Shown one piece after another: positions 17,017 to 25,055 of a DNA stretch of 64,000 nt. The stretch spans positions 496,001-560,000 of the forward strand of contig JACKNY010000002.1 in the NCBI GenBank assembly GCA_024234615.1, given 5' to 3'. Positions within the stretch are counted from its first letter, which is position 1. Each line of letters begins with the position of its first letter. The position numbers and the translations under genes were made by a program. The notes below the pieces were generated by a model. It was not told the origin of the DNA. It saw nothing but the letters and a program-made list of their open reading frames with translations, and ran no database searches. Source of the stretch: Pseudomonadales bacterium. Its GTDB lineage: Bacteria; Pseudomonadota; Gammaproteobacteria; Pseudomonadales; IMCC2047.

Positions 17017-19893
17017 GTGCTCCAAACAATACGCCGACTAACTACCATTTTCCTGTTTGCTCTTCTCTATATTGGTATTCAGAGCTGTAGCTCACACCCA
17101 ACGGGCACTGAAGACTCAATTGTTAAAAGCGCCAACGATAATCGCCAATATCATAGTTTTACCCTACCCAATCAACTCAAGGTATTAGTAATCTCCGATC
17201 CAGACACTGATAAAGCAGCCGCCGCGTTAGATGTGCATGTCGGTAGTAACGCTAACCCCGAAGGTCGTCAGGGGCTGGCACATTTCCTTGAGCACATGCT
17301 TTTCCTCGGCACCGAAAAATATCCCGAAGCCGGGGGTTATCAGAAGTTCATTAGCGAGCATGGCGGCACCCATAATGCCTATACAGACTTTGAACATACC
17401 AACTATTTTTTTGATGTAGACAAAGATTTTTTAGCTCCGACGCTGGATCGGTTTGCGCAATTTTTTATCGCGCCGCTGTTTAACGCTGACTATGTTGAGC
17501 GGGAAAAACATGCGGTAGATTCAGAGTATCAGTCAAAGCTTAAGGATGATTACCGACGACAGTATGAAGTGATCAAAAGCATTGCCAACCCCGAACACCC
17601 CTTTTCGGCATTCTTTGTCGGGAGCTTGGAAACACTGGCTGATAGACCTAATCAGCCTGTACGGAAGGATCTGGTGGACTTTTATCAACGCCATTATTCC
17701 GCCAACCTGATGAGCCTGGTAGTACTCGGGCACCAGTCTGTTGACGAACTTGAAGCGTTAGTCAAAGCACAGTTCACCCACATCCCCAATCATCAGTCAA
17801 CAAGGATTGAAATTACCCAACCGCTGTTTGAGAAGAGCCAGCTTCCCCTCAAGGTAGAAATAACACCTGAAAAGGATATTCGCCAGCTGACGCTACATTT
17901 TCCAATGCCGAGCCTGTATAACTATTATCGCAGTAAGCCAACCTACTATATTGCCAACCTCCTTGGCCATGAAGGTCCCGGCAGCCTGCTGTCGCTGTTA
18001 AAAAATTTAGGCTGGGTTGAAAGCCTTTATGCCGGCGTCGGTCACAATGCCAGTGACGCCTCTACTTTCCAAATTTCTTACTCTTTAACGGCAGCCGGAT
18101 TGACCCAAACCGATCAAGTTATACAAACGACCTTTGCCTATATACGCTTGATCCTAGACCAAGGAATTAACGCCTGGCGTTTTAAAGAACAACAGCGGTT
18201 GGCGCAAATGGACTTCGACTTTAAGGAAAACGGTAGAGGTATCCATGAAGTTACTACACTTGCCACCCAACTGCACCATTACCCAACGCAGGACCTGTTG
18301 CGCGCGCCTTATCTGTTTGAACATTTCGATCCTCAACTAATTCAGAAACTGATAGCAAAACTGAGGCCCGAAAATATGATTGTGATGCTGGTGGCGAAAG
18401 AAGCACAAACAGATCAGCTGACAGACTGGTTTAAAACACCCCATGGCATCAGCACCATTTCCCCCGAACAAATAGCTGGCTGGCTAACTCCGCTACCTGA
18501 GAACCTGCAGACTCAACTAACACTACCGGAAGCCAACCCCTTTATCGCTCAGGATTTATCTGTAAAACCCAACCTCGCCAAAGGAGCGCTACCTCTACGT
18601 GTTAAGATTGCAGACGGCCTCACGCTCTGGCATCTCCAGGACACCAGTTTTAATACACCTCGTGCAGATTTTTATTTCGCTATTCGTTCACCCAAGGCAA
18701 ACGATACACCTGCTCATCGATTACTGACCGAGCTTTATATTAAAGCCGTTAACGATCAACTCAGCGAATTTAGCTACCCGGCCTATTTAGCCGGATTAAA
18801 CTATCAGCTCTATCGTCATGTTCGGGGCCTATCCGTACGGATTTCTGGTTATCAGGATAAGCAACTGGTGCTGCTCGAGGATATTAGCAAGAAACTCAAA
18901 ACCCCCATATTACGTGAAGAAAAATTTGCAATTTTCAAGAATGAAATATCCCGTGACTTAGAAAATGCACAAAAGGATCAGCCTTATAACCAAAGCCTGA
19001 GTCAGGTTTCCGAGCTGATGTTATTATCCGCTTGGCCCGAGCAAGAATTGATTCGTACACTCAACGCATTGACGCTCGCTGACCTTGAGGCTTTCATTCG
19101 CGAATACCAGGAAAAGATTGAAATAGTCGCTTTGGCAAATGGTAACCTAACGCTTGACGATGCCAAGCGGATGGCGCAACTGTTACAGCATGAGTTCCTC
19201 AGTACTGCGGCAGCACAACCGGTTCCGCATCAACCGATGATTAAGTTGCCAACAAACAAAGCTCTGCTTCACTCTCTCAAAGTAGATCATCCCGATTCCG
19301 CCATCACCGCTTACATTCAAGGCGATGACAAGAGCGTTTCCACCGCAGCGCGTTTTGCGCTGTTTAATCAAGTCCTATCTGCGCCTTTCTATCAGGCGCT
19401 TCGCACAGAGCAGCAGCGTGGTTATATCGTTTTCGCCACTTCGATGAATCTCATGGATGTCCCAGCAACCGCACTCGTCATTCAATCACCCAACACTTCA
19501 GCGGTTGACCTTGCGCATCATATTGATGAATTCTTAAGGCACTTTAACGCTCAGGTGCAGACCATGAGCAAGGCCGAGTTCAGCAAACATCAAAATGCGC
19601 TGGTTACCCGAATATTAGAACAAGAAACACGTTTATCTGAGCGTTCAGGCCGCCTATGGCAAGAAATTGATCGGGAAAATTATCAATTCGATCAGCGCGA
19701 GCGGCTGGCTGCCGCCGTGAGCGCCTATTCGCTAGATAATTTTAAACAGGAATACTCCGATTACTTCCTCGGCGAAAAGAAACGCAGCCTCACCGTTATG
19801 GCAAATGGAGAACGCTTTCCGCTCGATCTGAAGGCGATTAAGACATATATATCGGTTAAAACAAGAGACGCTCTGCCACAGCGGTTTTTTTAA
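17017..19893 (+). CDS. M16 (insulinase/pitrilysin-type) metalloprotease, lipoprotein
   Basis: 958 residues, matching protease III (pitrilysin, about 960). Starts at a GTG with AAGGA 8 nt upstream. Signal with lipobox (ending GIQSC, Cys near residue 24) implies membrane-anchored export. The inverted zinc motif HFLEH sits in GLAHFLEHMLFLGTEKYP, with the distal Glu in REKHAVDSEYQSK and NAYTDFEHTNYFFDV. Four M16 half-domains follow. These enzymes degrade small peptides. A GC-rich hairpin follows the stop. The adjacent ferritin remnant is unrelated in strand and function. Confidence 0.93.
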   Translation: MLQTIRRLTTIFLFALLYIGIQSCSSHPTGTEDSIVKSANDNRQYHSFTLPNQLKVLVISDPDTDKAAAALDVHVGSNANPEGRQGLAHFLEHMLFLGTEKYPEAGGYQKFISEHGGTHNAYTDFEHTNYFFDVDKDFLAPTLDRFAQFFIAPLFNADYVEREKHAVDSEYQSKLKDDYRRQYEVIKSIANPEHPFSAFFVGSLETLADRPNQPVRKDLVDFYQRHYSANLMSLVVLGHQSVDELEALVKAQFTHIPNHQSTRIEITQPLFEKSQLPLKVEITPEKDIRQLTLHFPMPSLYNYYRSKPTYYIANLLGHEGPGSLLSLLKNLGWVESLYAGVGHNASDASTFQISYSLTAAGLTQTDQVIQTTFAYIRLILDQGINAWRFKEQQRLAQMDFDFKENGRGIHEVTTLATQLHHYPTQDLLRAPYLFEHFDPQLIQKLIAKLRPENMIVMLVAKEAQTDQLTDWFKTPHGISTISPEQIAGWLTPLPENLQTQLTLPEANPFIAQDLSVKPNLAKGALPLRVKIADGLTLWHLQDTSFNTPRADFYFAIRSPKANDTPAHRLLTELYIKAVNDQLSEFSYPAYLAGLNYQLYRHVRGLSVRISGYQDKQLVLLEDISKKLKTPILREEKFAIFKNEISRDLENAQKDQPYNQSLSQVSELMLLSAWPEQELIRTLNALTLADLEAFIREYQEKIEIVALANGNLTLDDAKRMAQLLQHEFLSTAAAQPVPHQPMIKLPTNKALLHSLKVDHPDSAITAYIQGDDKSVSTAARFALFNQVLSAPFYQALRTEQQRGYIVFATSMNLMDVPATALVIQSPNTSAVDLAHHIDEFLRHFNAQVQTMSKAEFSKHQNALVTRILEQETRLSERSGRLWQEIDRENYQFDQRERLAAAVSAYSLDNFKQEYSDYFLGEKKRSLTVMANGERFPLDLKAIKTYISVKTRDALPQRFF

Positions 19894-19905
19894 GATAATA
19901 ATAGT

Positions 19906-19932
19906 TAAGAGGCCCGCTGTACGGGCCTCTTA
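19906..19932. terminator. Hairpin after the M16 protease gene
   Basis: TAAGAGGCCCG / CGGGCCTCTTA, an 11-bp perfect stem with a 5-nt loop, between the M16 gene stop (19893) and the convergent EncFtn remnant (19938). Neither strand has a strong T-run, so efficiency is doubtful. Confidence 0.55.
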
Positions 19933-19937
19933 CACCG

Positions 19938-20229
19938 TTATTCATGAGCTATCAGTTTATCCGTGAATAAAAAATCTCTTAGCTCATGGTCAAAGCTTGC
20001 GTCCTGACGGCGAATCCACTCAACACCATTGCCGCATGCTCTTTTCTTCATCTCGATTATTGTGCCAAAATCGCCTTGAGCTTCTTTTTTATCTTTGCAG
20101 GCGTCAACCTGTTGGTTATACCAATCCACCGCCTCCAGCCTTCCATCAGAGAAGCGCTAATCGCCCGGTGCATATCAATACGCGTCGCATCGGAAAGTTC
20201 TGTAATAGGTTCGTAGCTTCATTTGCCAT
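19938..20229 (-). pseudogene. Remnant of an encapsulated ferritin (EncFtn) gene, multiply frameshifted
   Basis: Reading the minus strand across frames reconstructs a nearly complete EncFtn: YEPITELSDATR, DMHRAI..SLME, LEAVDWYNQQVDACKD, LKAILAHNRDEEKEHA, EWIRRQD, ELRDFLFTDK. It is about 95 codons, with ATG at 20229 and TAA at 19938. The order matches the Rhodospirillum/Haliangium-type cargo ferritin with its iron-ligand Glu and Glu-x2-His residues. At least five single-base or short indels interrupt it (for example GAG to GG before LEAVDW; an extra A at CAATAAT; a lost G before EWIRR). No encapsulin shell gene is adjacent. No single open frame exceeds 63 codons, so it is not translatable as sequenced. 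Confidence 0.85.
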
Positions 20230-20345
20230 ACTGTACTTCCGGTTTTTAACTTAGATAATGAATTGAGAGCTCATTATTACATCTTTTAACCTGACGCCTG
20301 TTAACCAACTTGTCAGAACCGGGCCTTTCTTTGAGGGGCTCCTGA

Positions 20346-21776
20346 TTAATTCCTTAGAGCAAAACCATTTGCATAGTTTTCTAGCGCGTCTAAGATTGAC
20401 AGCTTGTTACTATCCAATTTGGTATCAGCCCGAAGGTTTGTAATTTTCTCAAAAAAATCCTTCAGGGTAATACTGCCACCTCCATCACGCTGGGTTAACC
20501 GGTCCTTTCGATATTCTTCCCAATGCGCCAATTCAGCTTCTGAGAGCGTTTCTAAATAGTTTCGAGCACGATAGCGAAACAGCATTTCTGGGATTCTCTG
20601 ATCATCCGAGGTTAGCCGGAGATCCACTAATTGTTGCGGCGGTAAGCGTCTTAATTGCTCCATCAGATTTTTATCATGATTACTAAAAAAACCACCGCTA
20701 TAGAGCATCAAATCAGGATCGGTTACTTGATCATAACTTTGATCAAACACATCAGCTATCTTGGCCCCTAAATCTGGCGCTTGCTTGATTTTCTCTAAAT
20801 TTTCCAAACATCCCGCTATGTCGATATTTAACCGCTCCGCTACTTCTGGCGTCACTAAATTGGCTGGTACGACAACCGGGCATTTATTGACATGGATCGC
20901 TTTCAGTGGGATACGGTTAACCCCCGCGGGTAATTGATCGCTAGCAGTAAAGACCCTTTCCCGAATCTGTTCAGCGCCCAAAGTTAACAACGACTGTGGA
21001 TCAATATTCAAATCATAGACATAAACCGCGTTCTTATTGACCTTATCCCTCGCCAATGGCGCAACTATTGCTGCACACCCTCTATCGGCAGGATATTTTG
21101 AGGAAATATGTAGAACTGGCTTTTTATCTTGCAGATTCAATTGCTGATCAACCAAGCGTTTATCGCGATGTCGATAGACATAATCATACAACTTCGGCTG
21201 TTTTTCACGAATCAGCTTGGCCAGGGCGATAGTTGCCCAAACATCCGACAAAGCATCATGCGCCGCCTCATGCGTTATATTGTTTGCCTTGGTGAGCTGC
21301 TCAAGCTTAAAACTGGGACGTCCATCCTCATGATTCGGCCAATTGATACCCTCCGGTCGCAATGCGTGCGTTAAGCGCACCATATCAATAATATCCCAGC
21401 GTGAGTTGCCGTTTTGCCATTCCCGCGCGTAGGGGTCATAAAAATTGCGATAGAGACAATTGCGGGTAATCTCATCGTCAAAGCGAATCGAGTTATAACC
21501 CACAACGCAGGTATTAGGCTGAGAAAATTCCATATGTATTTGACGAATGAATTCCGCTTCACAGACGCCTTCTCTGGCAGCTAACTGCGGGGTAATGCCG
21601 GTAATCAGACAGGCTTCCGGTTGCGGCAACATGTCGTTAGCGGGCTTACAATATATAACTAATGGATCACCAACGGGATTGAAATTATCATCGGTACGAA
21701 TACCGGCAAATTGGGCTGGGCGATCACGGAAAGGATCCGCGCCAAAGGTTTCAAAATCATACCAATAAAAGGACAT
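20346..21776 (-). CDS. sbcB: Exodeoxyribonuclease I
   Basis: 476 residues (E. coli SbcB 475). A 3'-5' single-strand DNA exonuclease acting in recombination and mismatch repair. The DEDDh exonuclease motifs are visible: YDFETFGADP (Exo I), GYNSIRFDDEITRN (Exo II), and HEAAHDALSDVWAT (Exo III). The C-terminal SH3-like/helical region (PELL-type MLFRYRARNYLETL) is complete. Transcribed divergently from nothing obvious; the metalloprotease array upstream is on the same strand. Confidence 0.96.
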   Translation of the reverse strand: MSFYWYDFETFGADPFRDRPAQFAGIRTDDNFNPVGDPLVIYCKPANDMLPQPEACLITGITPQLAAREGVCEAEFIRQIHMEFSQPNTCVVGYNSIRFDDEITRNCLYRNFYDPYAREWQNGNSRWDIIDMVRLTHALRPEGINWPNHEDGRPSFKLEQLTKANNITHEAAHDALSDVWATIALAKLIREKQPKLYDYVYRHRDKRLVDQQLNLQDKKPVLHISSKYPADRGCAAIVAPLARDKVNKNAVYVYDLNIDPQSLLTLGAEQIRERVFTASDQLPAGVNRIPLKAIHVNKCPVVVPANLVTPEVAERLNIDIAGCLENLEKIKQAPDLGAKIADVFDQSYDQVTDPDLMLYSGGFFSNHDKNLMEQLRRLPPQQLVDLRLTSDDQRIPEMLFRYRARNYLETLSEAELAHWEEYRKDRLTQRDGGGSITLKDFFEKITNLRADTKLDSNKLSILDALENYANGFALRN

Positions 21777-21925
21777 GGGTATCCTCGATAATTTTTATTG
21801 GTATTGTAGGGGATTTATCTCAATGCGGTCTAATGGTAACTCGCCTTTTACCTATGGCGAAGAAGTCAATGGTCGGTATTCTTCCATTAAACAACTAATG
21901 TGTCTTTAAACGTTCTGGCCATAGA

Positions 21926-22833
21926 TTACTGTTCATACACTCGCACATTGCTAAATACGCTTTCTCCAGTAGCACCTATATCATGGTCCATCGCAAAGAA
22001 CAGATATTGCATCACACCCCTATAGAATTGCCCCACCGGAATCACATAATGCTTGGTAGTACCACCTGTACCGAAAAACGCCATTAACGCAGCAAACCCC
22101 AACTTTGGGTACCGTATACCTGAAAGGTTAAGTTTGAACTCAGGAACAAATCATTATCCAAGCCAATACCGTGAATTTCTCCCTGCACCGAACTGCGAAA
22201 ATCAAATTCAAGCACCGTATTCGCGGTCACCGTGTAAGGGAAATTGATCTTCTGCCAACGGTTACCCACTAACCGTATCGTCGCTCCGCCATCTTCTACC
22301 GTCACGGTACCCGTGCCATCCTCAGAACTGACATAGACCGATGGTGGGTTACTATTAAAGCTGATACCTGGATTAACCGGCGCCGCAGCGACAGTAACCG
22401 TAAAACTCTGAGTATCGGAGCCGACACTGTTGGTGGCCTGAATGGTCACCGCATGAACCCCTTCCTGACCCGCCTGTGGTGTCCAACTGATGAGGCCGTT
22501 ATTGATGGTCATGCCCGTGGGCGCGGCAGTCAAGGTATAGCTGATCGGGGCGGTGCCGCTCGCTTCCACCCGGCTGTCGGCGTCATAGCTATAGGCCGTA
22601 TTCACCGTGGCTGTCGTATTCGGCGTCGAGGTAATGGCAGGCGCAATTGGCGTCGGTGGCGGCGGCACGTTCTCGTACACTCGCACATTGCTAAATACAC
22701 TCTCTCCAGTAGCACCTATGTCATGATCCATCGCAAAGAACAGATATTGCATCACTCCCGTGTAATGCTGACCCACCGGAATCACATAATGCTTGGTAGT
22801 ACCACCACCGGTGTAGTTTGCATAATTCAGCAA
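21926..22833 (-). pseudogene. Metalloprotease tail, repeat copy 5 (last), frame-broken
   Basis: Final copy of the ~738-bp repeat. The clean frame runs 22833-22084 (Ig-like He_PIG part, then the beta-rich module) and breaks near 22095, where the usual YANYTGGGTTKHY region is replaced by altered sequence. After the break the proper frame resumes and ends ...FSNVRVYEQ at a TAA (21926-21928), the natural C-terminus of the original protein. It belongs to the gene beginning at 27505. Confidence 0.75.
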
Positions 22834-23249
22834 ACCCCAACTTTGGGTACCGTATACCCGAAAGCGTTGTTTCTGAACCAGAACAAATCATTATCCAAGC
22901 CATCACTGCGAATTTCTCCCTGCACCGAACTGCGAAAATCAAATTCAAGCACCGTATTCGCGGTCACCGTGTAAGGGAAATTGATCTTCTGCCAACGGTT
23001 ACCCACTAACCGTATCGTCGCTCCGCCATCTTCTACCGTCACGGTACCCGTGCCATCCTCAGAACTGACATAGACCGATGGTGGGTTACTATTAAAGCTG
23101 ATACCTGGATTAACCGGCGCCGCAGCGACAGTAACCGTAAAACTCTGAGTATCGGAGCCGGCACTGTTGGTGGCCTGAATGGTCACCGCATGGGCCCCTT
23201 CCTGACCCGCCTGTGGTGTCCAACTGATGAGGCCGTTATTGATGGTCAT
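22827..23249 (-). pseudogene. Metalloprotease tail, repeat copy 4 fragment
   Basis: 140-codon open stretch covering TGMTINNGLISWTPQAG through the beta module. Near 22860 the canonical LTFQVYG becomes a different frame (RNNAFGYTVPK), and near 23270 a few bases are missing at the TLTAAPTG site. A translation start at this internal Met is not expected. Confidence 0.7.
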
Positions 23250-23779
23250 GCCCGTGGGCGCGGCAATATGTAGCTGATCGGGGCGGTGCCGCCTGCTTCC
23301 TTAATTCGGCTGTCGGCGTCATAGCTATAGGCCGTATTCACCGTGGCTGTCGTATTCGGCGTCGAGGTAATGGCAGGCGCAATTGGCGTCGGTGGTGGCG
23401 GCACGTTCTCGTACACTCGCACATTGCTAAATACACTCTCTCCATTAGCACCTATGTCATGATCCATCGCAAAGAACAGATATTGCATCACTCCCGTGTA
23501 ATGCTGACCCACCGGAATCACATAATGCTTGGTAGTACCACCACCGGTGTAGTTTGCATAATTCAGCAAACCCCAACTTTGGGTACCGTATACCTGAAAG
23601 GTTAAGTTTGAACTCAGGAACAAATCATTATCCAAGCCAATACCGTGAATTTCTCCCTGCACCGAACTGCGAAAATCAAATTCAAGCACCGTATTCGCGG
23701 TCACCGTGTAAGGGAAATTGATCTTCTGCCAACGGTTACCCACTAACCGTATCGTCGCTCCGCCATCTTCTACCGTCAC
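23246..23779 (-). pseudogene. Metalloprotease tail, repeat copy 3/4 fragment
   Basis: 177-codon open stretch: the second half of one beta module (VEDGGATIRLVG to FSNVRVYENV) and the start of the next Ig-like domain, ending at the indel near 23265-23275. The upstream break at 23815-23850 carries several small insertions and substitutions in a row. Confidence 0.7.
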
Positions 23780-23828
23780 GGTACCCGTGCCATCCTCAGA
23801 ACTGACATAGACCGGATGGTGGTTACTA

Positions 23829-24659
23829 TTAAAGTTGATATCGATTAACCGTGGCGCTGCAGCGACAGCACCGTAAAAACCTGAGTATCGGAGCGATACC
23901 GTTGGTGGCCTGAATGGTCACCGCATGAACCCCTTCCTGACCCGCCTGTGGTGTCCAACTGATGAGGCCGTTATTGATGGTCATGCCCGTGGGCGCGGCA
24001 GTCAAGGTATAGCTGATCGGGGCGGTGCCGCTCGCTTCCACCCGGCTGTCGGCGTCATAGCTATAGGCCGTATTCACCGTGGCTGTCGTATTCGGCGTCG
24101 AGGTAATGGCAGGCGCAATTGGCGTCGGTGGTGGCGGCACGTTCTCGTACACTCGCACATTGCTAAATACACTCTCTCCATTAGCACCTATGTCATGATC
24201 CATCGCAAAGAACAGATATTGCATCACTCCCGTGTAATGCTGACCCACCGGAATCACATAATGCTTGGTAGTACCACCACCGGTGTAGTTTGCATAATTC
24301 AGCAAACCCCAACTTTGGGTACCGTATACCTGAAAGGTTAGGTTTGAACTCAGGAACAAATCATTATCCAAGCCAATACCGTGAATTTCTCCCTGCACCG
24401 AACTGCGAAAATCAAATTCAAGCACCGTATTCGCGGTCACCGTGTAAGGGAAATTGATCTTCTGCCAACGGTTACCCACTAACCGTATCGTCGCTCCGCC
24501 ATCTTCTACCGTCACGCTACCCGTGCCATCCTCAGAACTGACATAGACCGATGGTGGGTTACTATTAAAGCTGATACCTGGATTAACCGGCGCCGCAGCG
24601 ACAGTAACCGTAAAACTCTGAGTATCGGAGCCGGCACTGTTGGTGGCCTGAATGGTCAC
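23829..24659 (-). pseudogene. Metalloprotease tail, repeat copy 2/3 fragment
   Basis: 276-codon open stretch holding a complete beta module and a complete He_PIG domain. It ends in aberrant sequence after VTIQATNG because of indels at 23880-23905. The upstream break at 24666 is a single extra base (GAAGCCCC versus GAACCCC in the other copies). Confidence 0.7.
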
Positions 24660-25055
24660 CGCATGAAGCCCCTTCCTGACCCGCCTGTGGTGTCCAACTG
24701 ATGAGGCCGTTATTGATGGTCATGCCCGTGGGCGCGGCAGTCAAGGTATAGCTGATCGGGGCGGTGCCGCTCGCTTCCACCCGGCTGTCGGCGTCATAGC
24801 TATAGGCCGTATTCACCGTGGCTGTCGTATTCGGCGTCGAGGTAATGGCAGGCGCAATTGGCGTCGGTGGTGGCGGTGTGGCACGTTCTCGTACACTCGC
24901 ACATTGCTAAATACACTCTCTCCATTAGCACCTATGTCATGATCCATCGCAAGAACATATTGCATCACTCCCGTGTAATGCTGACCCACCGAATCATATA
25001 CATAATGCTTGTGCGCCCACCACCGGTGTAGTTTGCATAATTCAGCAAACCCCAA
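24583..25055 (-). pseudogene. Metalloprotease tail, repeat copy 1/2 junction, two frame breaks
   Basis: Two overlapping short frames cover this stretch. A five-base insertion near 24877 (GGTGTGGCACG versus GGCACG) and altered bases around 24950 and 25000-25020 interrupt the otherwise canonical repeat sequence. Confidence 0.65.

Noticed and set aside
20346..21776. Exonuclease as part of the ferritin/encapsulin remnant locus
   Set aside because: sbcB is intact and a standard repair gene, with no link to cargo ferritin.
22453..22974. Arg/Gly-rich plus-strand frames over the repeat array (also at 23925 and 25406)
   Set aside because: They are exact opposite-strand shadows of the repeat coding frame and recur with each copy, with odd composition.
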